Below, piece after piece: positions 28,621 through 37,831 of a stretch of DNA of 56,268 nucleotides. The notes under the pieces are model-generated. The model ran no database searches, was not told where the DNA came from, and saw only the letters and a list, made by a program, of their open reading frames with translations. This stretch comes from Spirochaetia bacterium (GTDB lineage Bacteria > Spirochaetota > Leptospiria > Turneriellales > JAOUOS01). Each line of letters starts with the position of its first letter. Within the stretch, counting starts at the first letter, position 1. Location of the stretch: the NCBI GenBank assembly GCA_029880285.1, contig JAOUOS010000019.1:1-56268 (forward strand), given 5' to 3'. The position numbers and the translations under genes are program-made.

Positions 28621-29844
28621 TTAAAAGATAAGCACCGTAGATATATAACTTCTTAATGAAGAACCCTGGTGCCAATTTAAATAGGTTGCCCATTTTATTC
28701 GAACAAAGTTTTTAATTAAATATGAATTTAATTCTATGCAGAAAAAAGAATTTTTTGAATAAAGATTATTCAAATCTTCAATATTTTCTATATTTTCTCT
28801 TATGAAAGCTATTACAAATTCAGTTGTTTCATGTCTTAAAAAGTAATCTGTTCTTAATGAAAATATAGGTTTTAGCAAGAAAAAATATTCAACAGCCAAA
28901 TGAAATCCGTTTGTTTTTGCTTTGGGTTCGCTTATTTGAAAAAGAAACCCTGAAAAATTATTTTCATATTCAAAAAGGTCATTTTTTTTTCTCATGGGAT
29001 ATAAATATGAAATATAAGGTCCTAAAGGATGTGATTTCTCATTGTAAGTAACCGCGAAATCAATATCATAATCATCATTATCTAAAAAAAATCCCGAGGT
29101 TAATCTGTACGAATTATTATACTCAGAACTTGTACTAATTTTTTTAACTCGGATAACTTCTGTTGAAAACAAAAGCCCGGGTTTTATAAAAAGAAAGCGG
29201 GGTGCACCTGTTTTTATTTCAATGCCAGTACCGTAATTTTGAGGTTCTTTTTCAGATAAAAAATCCATCCAGCCTAAGAATACAAAATTCATATTTTTCA
29301 ATACGCTTTGGTTTACATCTTTAAAAAAATTCATTTCAGTTAGGTTCATTATAAATGAGGGTTTCGTTAAAGCAGAAGTATAAACAGCCGTAACAGGGTT
29401 TTCAAAAAAAAGCTGACTGCCAATATAAGGAGACTGTGAATTAAAAAGAGGGCCGCCATAAATTATTAATTTTTTGCCTTCTTTTGATATAAACACTCTT
29501 TTAATTCCGGCTTCGGTATTGTTTTTTTTATAAGTTAGCAAAGGCAGATGAAGGGGTAGATATTTTTTATCAGAAAGAAAGTCAAAACGATTTTCAAAAT
29601 TCGTATAATGCCCGGGAATAATATAGTTTTTAGGTTCAGAACCAAATATGATGGGAGCGTGCAGTTCAAATGAAAATTGATGTTCCTTATAGTGCAGGTT
29701 GTCCATTATAAAAAAATCAAGACCCTGATATAGTTTGTGAGATTGCTGCCAAAGAGATGTTCCCGCACCAATACTTAAAGCGGGCGTATTTTTAAACGCA
29801 AGAATAAAAAATAAAAAGAAAAAAATAAACTTATTTAATTTCAT
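28621..29844 (-). CDS. Probable outer-membrane beta-barrel protein
   Basis: 407 residues, family not recognised. N-terminal signal peptide (FIFFFLFFILAFKNTPALS). The rest lacks hydrophobic helices and alternates short polar and aromatic stretches, with a C-terminal terminal Phe (SYISTVLIF), the usual ending of BAM-inserted beta-barrels. I infer an outer-membrane protein. Its ATG overlaps the mutS stop by 4 bp (ATGA), so it is cotranscribed with mutS and trpF, an odd partnership. Confidence 0.65.
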   Translation of the reverse strand: MKLNKFIFFFLFFILAFKNTPALSIGAGTSLWQQSHKLYQGLDFFIMDNLHYKEHQFSFELHAPIIFGSEPKNYIIPGHYTNFENRFDFLSDKKYLPLHLPLLTYKKNNTEAGIKRVFISKEGKKLIIYGGPLFNSQSPYIGSQLFFENPVTAVYTSALTKPSFIMNLTEMNFFKDVNQSVLKNMNFVFLGWMDFLSEKEPQNYGTGIEIKTGAPRFLFIKPGLLFSTEVIRVKKISTSSEYNNSYRLTSGFFLDNDDYDIDFAVTYNEKSHPLGPYISYLYPMRKKNDLFEYENNFSGFLFQISEPKAKTNGFHLAVEYFFLLKPIFSLRTDYFLRHETTEFVIAFIRENIENIEDLNNLYSKNSFFCIELNSYLIKNFVRIKWATYLNWHQGSSLRSYISTVLIF

Positions 29845-32369
29845 GAATTATCTGAAAACATTGAAAGTTGGTTTTTACGGTTTTTTGGTTTTAATGTTTT
29901 TTTAAAGTTTTTATCAATAACCTGAAACACAGGTTCCTGCTTCCATAAACCTTCTGTTTCAAGTTCTTTTAACAATTCTACGGCTCTTGCTGTAATTTCT
30001 ACCGGCATGCCCGCCATTTCGGCAACATGAATTCCGTAAGATTTATCGGCGCGGCCTTCTATTATTTTTCTTAAAAAAACAACCTTATCGGCTTCTTCTA
30101 GTACCTGCACCGTTAAACCTATAATTCCTTTATCGGCTTCTATCATTTCTGATAGTTCTGCGTAATGAGTGGCAAACAGGGTTTTAGGTCGTCCTTTGTC
30201 TTCACGGTTTAAATACTCTATCATCGCGCGGGCAATGCTTATACCGTCAAAAGTTGAAGTGCCTCTGCCTACTTCGTCTAATAAAATTAAAGATTGTGAC
30301 GTAAAATTTTGAAAAATTCTCGCGCATTCTGACATTTCAACATAAAATGTACTTTCACCCTGAAAAAGCCGGTCAAAAGATCCTATTCTCGTAAAAATTC
30401 TATCGGCAACAGGTATTTGGGCGAATTTTGCCGGTACGAAAGATCCTGCCTGCGCGAGTATTTGTATTAATCCTACCTGCCTAATGAAAGTAGATTTGCC
30501 CGACATGTTTGGTCCCGTTAAAACCGCAAGATGTCTATTATCATTATCTAGTTCAATATCATTGGGTACAAATATTTCTTCTCTAAAGATTTCTTCTACA
30601 ACGGGATGTCTTGAATCTTTAAGAGAAAGTACGCCTTTTTCAACCATAACAGGACGTATGTATTGCTGTTTTCGCGCGGTTTCGGCAAAAGAAATAAAGA
30701 CATCTAAATAAGAAATTCTATCTCCCCATTGCCATAGATTTTCAATTTCTAAAACAACTTTTTGAACCAGAGTATTAAAAATAGATTTTTGAAGTGTTAG
30801 AATGTCATCTTTAGCGTTTAATATCTTATTTTCAAGTTCTTTAAGTTCTTCGCAGGTAAATCTCTCGGCGTTTACTAAAGTTTGCCTTCTTACGTATGCA
30901 GATGGAGCTTTTTCAGCCAATCCGCGAGAAATTTCAATATAGTAGCCAATAACTTTATTGTATTTTATTTTTAAAGTTGAGATATCCCATTTTTTTCTTT
31001 CATCGGATTCAAACTTTTTTAGTATATGATGGGCAGATTCATTAATTTCAAAAAGTTCATCTAAAACAGAAGAATATCCGGGATTAACAAAACGCCTCTC
31101 ATCTAAAAGAGGCGGCAAGTTTTCTAAATAAAGCGCGTTTTCAAGCTCTTCATTTAAGTTTTCAGGATACGCATTTTCAAACTTCCAGTTTTTTAATATA
31201 TAAGGCGGAATATTTTTTTCTTTATTAATAGTTGTTTGAATTTCACTTATTGATTTTAAAGTATGGTAAACCATACCTAAGTGTCTTACGCGGGGTTCGT
31301 TTTGTATAGCGTTTAGAAGCCGCTGAACATCACAGCAGTTTTTCAAAAGATTTTGAATTTCTTTTCTTAAAGAATTATTTTGATAAAAGAAATCAACGGT
31401 ATCATGCCTCTCTTTTATTTCTTTTACATCAAAAGAAGGCGCGGATAATATTTCTTCTAATTTTCTTTTGCCCGCAGATGTCATTGTCTTGTCAATAACC
31501 GCGCTTAAAGAAGCTCTTCTTTTGCCGCTTTGGTCCCTTAATATTTCAAGTGTTTTTATAGCAGAATCGTCTAAATACATTATTTTTTGTTTATATTCAT
31601 TACGCGGAGTTTGAAAACGGATATTAAATTGGGGGGCTATTTCTTTAATATAATTATAAAAAAAAGCGGCTAATTTTATTTCTGATAGAGAAAGCTCTAG
31701 AGGGTCAACATTTTTTAATTGAAACATCTCTTGAACAGTTGTTTTATTGGCTTTATCATTTAATGGATAATTTCTTTTGACCAGTTGTATTTGAAGATTA
31801 TCTGCTTCTTCATAGCTTATGTGAGTGATAACTTCTTTAACCTGACGTGATTCAAAAAAACCTTCTAGTTCATCAAAAGTTTTTTTTTGAAAATAAAGTT
31901 CCGTGGTTGATACATCGGCCAATAAAATTAGGACCTTATTTTCTTCTTTTTGAATGGCAGCTATTAGTCTTCTTTCATTAGCCGAAAGAAGATCTTCTTC
32001 AAAGATACTGCCCGGTGTGATAACTCTGGTTACGTCTCTTTTTACAATTCGTCCCGTTACATTTTTAGCGTCTTCAACCTGTTCGCATATAGCAATGTTT
32101 TTACCGGCGTCAAGAATATAGTGAATATAATTATTTACCGAATGGTAGGGAATACCGCACATGGGTATTTTGTCTTGCCTTTGGGTAAGAGCAATATCCA
32201 GTATTTTTGAGGCATAAACCGCGTCATCTAAAAACATTTCATAAAAATCTCCCATGCGAAAAAAAAGAATATCATCAGGGTAGCGTCTTTTTATTTCAAG
32301 ATACTGGCGCATCATTGGTGTTGAAAGTTCAGTTGAAGATTCTGTTAATTTAGGCGCGGTATCTGTCAT
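29841..32369 (-). CDS. mutS: DNA mismatch repair protein MutS
   Basis: 842 residues. The N-terminal mismatch-binding domain has MMRQYLEIKRRYPDDILFFRMGDFYEMF with the FYE mismatch-reading motif (Phe-Tyr-Glu). The connector, lever and clamp follow. The ABC-type ATPase has Walker A GPNMSGKSTFIRQVG near residue 619 (Ala is more usual than Ser in this loop), LLDEVGRGTSTFDG (Walker B and signature) and LFATHYAEL. It starts mismatch repair after replication. One base overlap with trpF upstream and 4-bp overlap with the outer-membrane protein gene downstream. Confidence 0.97.
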   Translation of the reverse strand: MTDTAPKLTESSTELSTPMMRQYLEIKRRYPDDILFFRMGDFYEMFLDDAVYASKILDIALTQRQDKIPMCGIPYHSVNNYIHYILDAGKNIAICEQVEDAKNVTGRIVKRDVTRVITPGSIFEEDLLSANERRLIAAIQKEENKVLILLADVSTTELYFQKKTFDELEGFFESRQVKEVITHISYEEADNLQIQLVKRNYPLNDKANKTTVQEMFQLKNVDPLELSLSEIKLAAFFYNYIKEIAPQFNIRFQTPRNEYKQKIMYLDDSAIKTLEILRDQSGKRRASLSAVIDKTMTSAGKRKLEEILSAPSFDVKEIKERHDTVDFFYQNNSLRKEIQNLLKNCCDVQRLLNAIQNEPRVRHLGMVYHTLKSISEIQTTINKEKNIPPYILKNWKFENAYPENLNEELENALYLENLPPLLDERRFVNPGYSSVLDELFEINESAHHILKKFESDERKKWDISTLKIKYNKVIGYYIEISRGLAEKAPSAYVRRQTLVNAERFTCEELKELENKILNAKDDILTLQKSIFNTLVQKVVLEIENLWQWGDRISYLDVFISFAETARKQQYIRPVMVEKGVLSLKDSRHPVVEEIFREEIFVPNDIELDNDNRHLAVLTGPNMSGKSTFIRQVGLIQILAQAGSFVPAKFAQIPVADRIFTRIGSFDRLFQGESTFYVEMSECARIFQNFTSQSLILLDEVGRGTSTFDGISIARAMIEYLNREDKGRPKTLFATHYAELSEMIEADKGIIGLTVQVLEEADKVVFLRKIIEGRADKSYGIHVAEMAGMPVEITARAVELLKELETEGLWKQEPVFQVIDKNFKKTLKPKNRKNQLSMFSDNS

Positions 32370-33031
32370 TATTGAATTCTTGGTTTTGATTTTATTAACT
32401 TTATAAACTCTATCATTTTATTTGTGTCTTTTATTCCGTATGACATTTCTGTTCCGCCGGCAACGTCAATACCAGTAGGATTTACTTTTTCAAGAGCGGA
32501 TGAAACATTTTCAAGAGTAATTCCTCCGGCAAGAAAAAAAGGTATTTGTACTGATTTTAAGAGGTTCCAGTTAAAAGTTTTTCCCGAACCGCCCGGTATA
32601 ATAAATCCATTTTCAAGCTTAATACCAGCTGAATCAAAAATAACAAATGAAAAATCTTCCAGGTTTTTGAATGTTTCAATTGAATTTTCATTTATAACAG
32701 AAATGGAAGGGATTATATTTTCAAATTTAATTTCATCTGCGATTTTTAAGAAGTTTTCATGCTTGTATGGCAGCTGAACTTTAAGATTAGGGGTTTTTAA
32801 GTTTTGATAAGTGTTTATAATAAATTCGTATGAATCATATCCGAATACAATTACATAGTTTTTATTGGGCAGGGAAGTCATAATTTTCAAGGATTTTTCT
32901 AGTGTTGTATGTCTTTTGCTGGCAGGATGTAGTACCATGCCTAAAAAATCAGCGCCGGCATTATTGGCGTCTATGGCATCTTTAAGATTGGTTAAGCCGC
33001 ATATTTTAACCAGATATTGAGATGAGTTCAT
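32369..33031 (-). CDS. trpF: Phosphoribosylanthranilate isomerase TrpF
   Basis: 220 residues, TIM barrel of tryptophan synthesis. VKICGLTNLKDAIDANNAGADFLGMVLHPASKRHTT carries the catalytic Cys, and the C-terminal phosphate loop is FFLAGGITLENVSSAL...TGIDVAGGTEMSYGIKD (catalytic Asp in GIDV; the usual SSGVE is AGGTE). No other trp gene is nearby. The stop and the mutS start share one base, so it heads the trpF-mutS-OMP operon. The kinase gene ends upstream with a 73-bp gap. Confidence 0.9.
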   Translation of the reverse strand: MNSSQYLVKICGLTNLKDAIDANNAGADFLGMVLHPASKRHTTLEKSLKIMTSLPNKNYVIVFGYDSYEFIINTYQNLKTPNLKVQLPYKHENFLKIADEIKFENIIPSISVINENSIETFKNLEDFSFVIFDSAGIKLENGFIIPGGSGKTFNWNLLKSVQIPFFLAGGITLENVSSALEKVNPTGIDVAGGTEMSYGIKDTNKMIEFIKLIKSKPRIQ

Positions 33032-33104
33032 CGATTATTAAAAATTTATTTCTTTATCAGAATGTCAATCAAGTAAACTTTTAGCAGGAAAAATTATATT
33101 GTGT

Positions 33105-34850
33105 CTAATTTTTTTTCTGTCTGTTATGATATGAAATAAACACTATGGTTTTCTTATTTTCTGCGGTTACTGTCAAATTTGCTTCTTCAAATATAAATTG
33201 AAGCCTTCTTTTAATGGCGCCAAGGGTACCGTTAAAAAGATTTTGAAACGGTTTTCCGTTTGAAGTATTTGATACGGTTATTTCTACTTTTTTACCCTTA
33301 GTTTTTATATTTATATCTATTTTCCCTTTTTTTAGCTTTCGCACACCATGCTTATAAGCGTTTTCTATAATAGGTTGAAGAGAAAGCATTGGTATTAATA
33401 TATTTTCAATTGAACCGGTAATATTAAAATTTATTTCAAGCATATCTGAATATTTCATAAGAAGAATATCTGCGTAATCTCTAGCAAATTTAATTTCTTT
33501 ATGAAGCTCAATTACAGGTTCTGTCGTATTTTCTAATAAATAATTATATGAATTAGTAAGATGTTTTAAAGCCATTTTTGCTTTTTCTGTATCATTTCTT
33601 AGGTAAGTAGAAATAATAGTGAGGGTATTGCGAACAAAGTGTGGATTCATCTTGTCTTTCAAATTCGTAAGCTTTGCCTGCAGTAATTCATTGTCTCTTT
33701 CTATAAGCGATTTTTCTGTCGTAGTAAAGTTTTTAATTTGATAATACAAATAAGGTAAAAACGTACCTGCGTAACCCCATGGTATTAAAAAACGTTTGGC
33801 AGATAAAATCCCGTTTATAATGAGTAGATCGTATATCATAACAGGTAAAGCGATAAGAAAAGATATCCAAAAAACTTTTTTAATTTTACGATCTTTTGTT
33901 TTTGTTAAAATAAATATAAAAGCAAGAACAACGCTTGTGCCGGCAAACAAATCACTTATAGCTCCAAGAAAAGAAGGCCTAAATTTCAAATCAAAAAATA
34001 AAGCTATCATGGCATAAAAAGTTTCAAAATAAGCTAAGTAAAGAACAGGTCTTACTAATGTGGTATAATAAAGAAAATATAGATAAAGCGGTAAGAGAAA
34101 AAGCAAACTAAAAATCAAAAGACGCTCATTAAAAAAAGGCGATAAGCCAAATAAAAAAGCTGTGTCGGTATAGGCGAAAGAAAAAAATAAGATAGCAATA
34201 TTTGCCAGCGACATAAAGAAAAAACTGAATTTTTTGGTATCCATGATAAAAAGAATCGCGGCTATAATAGCGAGAGTTAAAAAAACGCCAAAAAGAATGT
34301 ATCTGTCAAAATCTCTATAAAAAATATGCTTAAAAAGAGCGGATCTTTCTCCATACAAAACATCAGCTGTGACCAGAACAGACACAGTTTTTTCAGATGA
34401 AGCAACGCCCAACACAATATAATTATTATTTTTAGCGTCTTTTGTATTTGATAAATTTATGGGAACAAGCAAAGGTTCTTTACCCGGATATACCGTTTTT
34501 AAGGGAAAATTTTTAGCTCCCTGGTTTGGATAAATTTTATCTTCAAATAGTACAAATGCCGCTTCTGTAATAATAGGAAAATATATAACGCAGTCTAAAC
34601 AATTTATTTTTGGCAGTTTTCGAATAAAATAATGAACTTCATTATTTTTATTTATATCAACTATAGTTGTAAAGCTGACAAGATTTTCTTTATCTGTTTT
34701 TTCAAGTATTTGTTTATGCGAGAGAATCTCTTTCTCATCGTGAATATAATGTTGCCAATCTTCTGAAATATTAACAAGCGAAGCTTCGGCATATAGTGTT
34801 GAAAATGAAAACAATAAGAAAGCGCTTTGTATAATCTTTTGAAAAATCAT
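33105..34850 (-). CDS. 7TM-DISM-type sensor histidine kinase (LytS class)
   Basis: 581 residues. A signal peptide (IIQSAFLLFSFSTLYAEA), an extracytoplasmic domain to ~residue 175, then about seven hydrophobic segments (~185-375) fit a 7TM receptor with extracellular sensor (7TMR-DISM), then a short linker. The transmitter is of the LytS/YehU type: LTNLKDKMNPHFVRNTLTIIS with phospho-acceptor His404 (family INPHFLFNTL), SLQPIIENAYKHGVRK (N box) and a GAIKRRLQFIFEE tail. It probably senses a sugar, peptide or other external ligand. It is divergent from the LytTR regulator gene; the two are an evident two-component pair. Confidence 0.9.
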   Translation of the reverse strand: MIFQKIIQSAFLLFSFSTLYAEASLVNISEDWQHYIHDEKEILSHKQILEKTDKENLVSFTTIVDINKNNEVHYFIRKLPKINCLDCVIYFPIITEAAFVLFEDKIYPNQGAKNFPLKTVYPGKEPLLVPINLSNTKDAKNNNYIVLGVASSEKTVSVLVTADVLYGERSALFKHIFYRDFDRYILFGVFLTLAIIAAILFIMDTKKFSFFFMSLANIAILFFSFAYTDTAFLFGLSPFFNERLLIFSLLFLLPLYLYFLYYTTLVRPVLYLAYFETFYAMIALFFDLKFRPSFLGAISDLFAGTSVVLAFIFILTKTKDRKIKKVFWISFLIALPVMIYDLLIINGILSAKRFLIPWGYAGTFLPYLYYQIKNFTTTEKSLIERDNELLQAKLTNLKDKMNPHFVRNTLTIISTYLRNDTEKAKMALKHLTNSYNYLLENTTEPVIELHKEIKFARDYADILLMKYSDMLEINFNITGSIENILIPMLSLQPIIENAYKHGVRKLKKGKIDINIKTKGKKVEITVSNTSNGKPFQNLFNGTLGAIKRRLQFIFEEANLTVTAENKKTIVFISYHNRQKKN

Positions 34851-34914
34851 AAGTATTTTGCCAAATATGTGTAAAATTCAATAAAGAAAAAGAAAACATA
34901 GCTTATTAGTACAG

Positions 34915-34976
34915 CGTTTTGTAAATAAATTAATTGGTTTTTATAAAAATAATGGCTTGTTTTTATTTACAAAACG
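34915..34976. promoter_or_regulatory. 15-bp perfect inverted repeat in the kinase/regulator divergent region
   Basis: CGTTTTGTAAATAAA at 34915-34929 and TTTATTTACAAAACG at 34962-34976, separated by 32 bp. It lies between the divergent kinase (start 34850) and response regulator (start 35042) genes. It may be a binding site for a dimeric regulator or a hairpin in the regulator leader. Confidence 0.55.
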
Positions 34977-35041
34977 TCCGTTTTATTTTATATGTATGGC
35001 TAAAAAAGATATTATACTATTTACAAAAATCTGAATTACAA

Positions 35042-35758
35042 ATGAAAAAATATAATGTTATAGTTGCTGAAGATGAATTGCCTATTCGCCAATATATCTG
35101 CGATTTATTAAAAAATAAGAATGAATATCAAATTGTAGGCGAGGCGAAAAATGGCTCAGAATTAAAAAAACTGTTAAAAGATGATACAGCCCATATTGCT
35201 CTTTTAGATATTGATTTGCCTGAAAAAAATACTTTAGAAGTTTTATCTGAATTTGAAAAACTGCCCTTAATTATTTTTATTACGGCTTATAATGAGTACG
35301 CGGTTCAGGCGTTTGAAATAGGCGTTGTTGATTATATTGTAAAACCCATAGAAGAAATTAGGTTTGATATGGCCCTTAACCGCGCCGTTAATCTTCTGAA
35401 AATAGAAAAAGAAAAAAGAGAAAATCTTATGGAGCATTTATGGCTAAAACAAAATGATCAAATTTTGCCAATACCCTTATCAAAAATAGACTATCTTCAG
35501 TCTGATAATAAATACACAAAACTTTTTTCTGAAAAAGAAGAGTACAAAATATGCAAACCGTTATCACGAATTTACAACATGCTCAATAAAGAAGATTTTA
35601 TTCAAATTCATAGAAGGTATATTATAAGGCGTTCTATAATAAAAAAAATTGAACCACTATTTAAAGGCAATTATGAAATTGTACTTTCTAAAAATACCAG
35701 ACTGCCCTGTAGTAAAAATTATTTTAAAAAAATAAAAGAAACAATAAATTTTATTTAA
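35042..35758 (+). CDS. LytTR-family response regulator
   Basis: 238 residues from ATG 35042 (MKKYNVIVAEDELPIRQ); the frame extends upstream to 34934 but that part is hydrophobic, lacks homology and runs through the intergenic inverted repeat. Receiver domain residues 1-120: acidic pocket AED, phosphorylated Asp56 in LLDIDLP, switch region FITAYNEYAVQAFE and Lys in IVKPIEE. C-terminal LytTR DNA-binding domain ~136-238: IPLSKIDYLQSDNKYTKLF...FIQIHRRYIIRRSIIKKIE. LytTR regulators bind pairs of 9-bp direct repeats spaced 12-13 bp (21-22 bp centre to centre). Such an array begins 35 bp after its stop codon. Confidence 0.93.
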   Translation: MKKYNVIVAEDELPIRQYICDLLKNKNEYQIVGEAKNGSELKKLLKDDTAHIALLDIDLPEKNTLEVLSEFEKLPLIIFITAYNEYAVQAFEIGVVDYIVKPIEEIRFDMALNRAVNLLKIEKEKRENLMEHLWLKQNDQILPIPLSKIDYLQSDNKYTKLFSEKEEYKICKPLSRIYNMLNKEDFIQIHRRYIIRRSIIKKIEPLFKGNYEIVLSKNTRLPCSKNYFKKIKETINFI

Positions 35759-35779
35759 ATAAATTAATTAAAAACTCAA

Positions 35780-35877
35780 AAAACAACAACACCTTCTCGA
35801 TGTAAAACCACTATTTATCGAAGACAAATACCTTCTTTACGAAGCAAAACCACCCTTTCTCGAAATATCCGTTGACT
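35780..35877 (+). repeat. 98-bp promoter-region direct repeat, copy 1
   Basis: 35780-35877 matches 37832-37929 without gaps and with about six mismatches, offset 2052 bp. The block starts with AAAACAACAACACCTTCTCGA, spans the 21-bp array and ends inside the -35 hexamer. Sequences outside it differ, so the regulatory block itself was duplicated or conserved. Confidence 0.9.
35794..35865 (+). promoter_or_regulatory. Four 9-bp operator cores at exact 21-bp spacing (copy 1)
   Basis: Cores TTCTCGATG (35794-35802), TTATCGAAG (35815-35823), TTTACGAAG (35836-35844) and TTCTCGAAA (35857-35865). Starts are 21, 21 and 21 bp apart, two helical turns, so all face the same side. Consensus TTNTCGAAG. The last core ends 6 bp before the -35 box at 35872. 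Direct repeats of this period are typical for LytTR regulators, and a LytTR gene ends just upstream. Confidence 0.75.
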
Positions 35878-35899
35878 AATTTAAAAAATGGGATATAGT
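35872..35899 (+). promoter_or_regulatory. Promoter of the DUF4215/PPC lipoprotein gene
   Basis: TTGACT (35872-35877), 16-bp spacer, TATAGT (35894-35899), directly downstream of the operator array. Transcription would begin near 35906, giving a ~40-nt leader. The leader has a hairpin ACCCGT-AAGAA-ACGGGT (35913-35929) right before the ribosome-binding site GGAG (35937-35940). Confidence 0.7.
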
Positions 35900-35912
35900 T
35901 TTTATCAATAAA

Positions 35913-35929
35913 ACCCGTAAGAAACGGGT
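35913..35929 (+). other. Small leader hairpin before a ribosome-binding site
   Basis: ACCCGT, loop AAGAA, ACGGGT: perfect 6-bp stem, 7 nt upstream of GGAG that serves the ATG at 35947. No T-tract follows, so it is a leader stem (stability or translation control) rather than a terminator. Confidence 0.55.
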
Positions 35930-35946
35930 AAAAAAAGGAGAAAAAA

Positions 35947-36846
35947 ATGAAAACAACAAAAAATAAACTGAACCTTATACTGGTATTGGTATTTGGTATT
36001 TTTTTATGGAACTGCGGGAATATTGCAGAGGCTAGTTCATGTGGTGATGGGCAATTGGATGAAGGTGAAATCTGTGATGATGGTAATACAATATCGGAAG
36101 ATGGCTGCTCATCAATTTGCGAAACAGAATTTGGAGAAGGATCTACATCAAGTCCTGTTAGTTTAGCATTTGGCACTACGGATCTGCCATACTCTGGAGA
36201 AGTCGGCGAAATAAATTCGTACAAAAGTTACTATGAAATCACGGGTTTAACAGCGGGGGACTTTTATAAAATAGCGACAATCAATCATTCTGCCTCCAGT
36301 TATTTTACCGTGTATAGTGACAATGCATTTTCAACTGAACTTGAATCTGATGCAAATAGGTCTATAGATTATGAATCGGTAGTGATCGTTGCACCAGCCA
36401 ATGGTATAGTTTATATTAAAACATGGAAACTCTGGGAAGTGGATTCATATACTTTGACTGTGGAACATTACTTTACTCCAGATTCAGTTACTGCTGTAGA
36501 AGGAACGGATATATCGCCCATGGTACTAAATTTTGGCAGCGACTTTCCCTTTGTTGGCCATGTGGATGGAGATACTCCGAACCCAACAGTTCCAAACAGT
36601 TATTATCAGATAAATGGTTTAACTGCCGGAACGAGCTACACAATAACTACATTGGATCATACGGATGCATCAAATTTAAAAATATATAGTGATACTACAT
36701 TTGATACAACATCATGGCTTAACTCTGCGAATAGTTCAGCCAAGTTTGATAAAAGTCTTACTGTAACAGCACCTGGTAGTTCTTTATATATACTTACAAG
36801 CAGTGAGAATGCAGTAGATCTGGCTTACACCTTGAATATTCAATGA
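35947..36846 (+). CDS. Lipoprotein with one DUF4215 motif and two PPC-like domains
   Basis: 299 residues. The N-terminus ends in FGIFLWNC, a loose spirochaete-type lipobox with lipidated Cys23. One DUF4215 unit follows at residues ~32-58 (CGDGQLDEGEICDDGNTISEDGCSSIC). Two related beta-sandwich domains come next, each with YYEI/YYQI-x-GLTAG-x-x-Y-x-I and a TVYSDNAFST/LKIYSDTTFDT strand, resembling bacterial pre-peptidase C-terminal (PPC) domains. It is probably on the surface or in the periplasm. The gene follows the array-linked promoter and AAAAAGGAG, with 21 bp to the next lipoprotein gene. Confidence 0.75.
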   Translation: MKTTKNKLNLILVLVFGIFLWNCGNIAEASSCGDGQLDEGEICDDGNTISEDGCSSICETEFGEGSTSSPVSLAFGTTDLPYSGEVGEINSYKSYYEITGLTAGDFYKIATINHSASSYFTVYSDNAFSTELESDANRSIDYESVVIVAPANGIVYIKTWKLWEVDSYTLTVEHYFTPDSVTAVEGTDISPMVLNFGSDFPFVGHVDGDTPNPTVPNSYYQINGLTAGTSYTITTLDHTDASNLKIYSDTTFDTTSWLNSANSSAKFDKSLTVTAPGSSLYILTSSENAVDLAYTLNIQ

Positions 36847-36867
36847 TAAAAAAAAAGGAGATATAAA

Positions 36868-37674
36868 ATGAAGAATAAATATATGAAATGGATAACAGCA
36901 TTATCATTGATTTTGCTTTTTACATCGTGTGCGGGAGTCGTAAGAAGACCCGCAGCTGATAATATTAAAACAGTCGCTATTGTCAGCATTGTTTCAAACG
37001 AAACTTTGATGTTTAAGAATAGCAAAAAAGAAATTAAACCGGCAACTAAAAAACCTGAGATAATGAGTTTTGTTAGAAATCTTGTAGATGAATCCCCTGA
37101 GATTATTACTAATGAATTTAACAATGTAAATGGCTGGACAATTAAAAATACTGACTCTTTTATCAATAGTAAAGAATATCAAGATTTTGCTTCTTCAGTA
37201 AAAGAAACATGGAAAAAATATTTGTCGGGGCCAGGAAATAACATAATTACACCCTATAACAACAAAATGCCTTTCGTACCGCCTATTGCTTTATTTGCTG
37301 ACGATGAAGAAAAGGCTACTAATGAACAATATAAAAAAATATGTAAATTATTAGAAGTTGATGCGATAGCCCTAATCTATATTGATTATAGTTTAGAATA
37401 TAAAGGTTCAAAGATTATTCCGGAAGTAAGCCTGGGTACAATGGTTGTTAATAAAAATGCTGAAAATGCTGTACTGGCTTTTGGCTCTCCCTATAGTAAA
37501 AAATCAAATAATACATATCAAACAAGAATGGAGGGTGACTTCGAATTCATTGGTAGAACTCCAGAATTCGCTAGATTTACTAAAGGCCAAAACCCCAAAG
37601 GGGAGTATATTAACCTGTTAGAATTTTTACTTGCGAAAACAGTGTCAAAGATTAACGCTGGTCTGCAGCAGTAA
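36868..37674 (+). CDS. Lipoprotein of unknown function
   Basis: 268 residues. Signal peptide ends LILLFTSC, lipidated Cys21. The mature part begins RRPAADNIKTVAIVSIVSNETLMFKNS, a pattern seen in exported lipoproteins with an alpha/beta fold that report or bind; no named family recognised. The body shows VDAIALIYIDYSLEYKGS and later LLEFLLAKTVSKINAGLQ. AAAAAAAGGAGATATAAA precedes the ATG, 21 bp after the DUF4215/PPC gene, so both are in one operon, ended by a strong terminator at 37710-37758. Confidence 0.65.
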   Translation: MKNKYMKWITALSLILLFTSCAGVVRRPAADNIKTVAIVSIVSNETLMFKNSKKEIKPATKKPEIMSFVRNLVDESPEIITNEFNNVNGWTIKNTDSFINSKEYQDFASSVKETWKKYLSGPGNNIITPYNNKMPFVPPIALFADDEEKATNEQYKKICKLLEVDAIALIYIDYSLEYKGSKIIPEVSLGTMVVNKNAENAVLAFGSPYSKKSNNTYQTRMEGDFEFIGRTPEFARFTKGQNPKGEYINLLEFLLAKTVSKINAGLQQ

Positions 37675-37709
37675 ACTGTTTCTAAAACACATCAAAATTT
37701 CCTTTTAAT

Positions 37710-37758
37710 TTTTCCTTTAATGGAAGATATAACACTTCTCATTAAAGGAAAATTTTTT
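37710..37758 (+). terminator. Rho-independent terminator of the two-lipoprotein operon
   Basis: TTTTCCTTTAATG (37710-37722) and CATTAAAGGAAAA (37740-37752) form a perfect 13-bp stem whose loop can extend through GAAG/CTTC; six T residues follow (37753-37758). It lies 35 bp after the lipoprotein stop and isolates the downstream array-linked promoter. Confidence 0.9.
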
Positions 37759-37831
37759 AATTAGAATCTTTTTATCATTTTACTTTCCATGAAAATCCTG
37801 TTAATCCTGTCTAATTCTCTATTTTTACCTT

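Noticed and set aside
34934..35041. N-terminal extension of the response regulator frame
   Set aside because: It would start inside the intergenic inverted-repeat region, is hydrophobic and unrelated to receiver domains; ATG 35042 gives the canonical start.
35784..35880. The 21-bp array read as a coding heptad repeat (HLLDVKPLFIEDKYLLYEAK...)
   Set aside because: 21 bp equals seven codons and one frame is open in both copies, but there is no start codon, differences between copies are not synonymous, and the block ends in a promoter. An operator explains it better.
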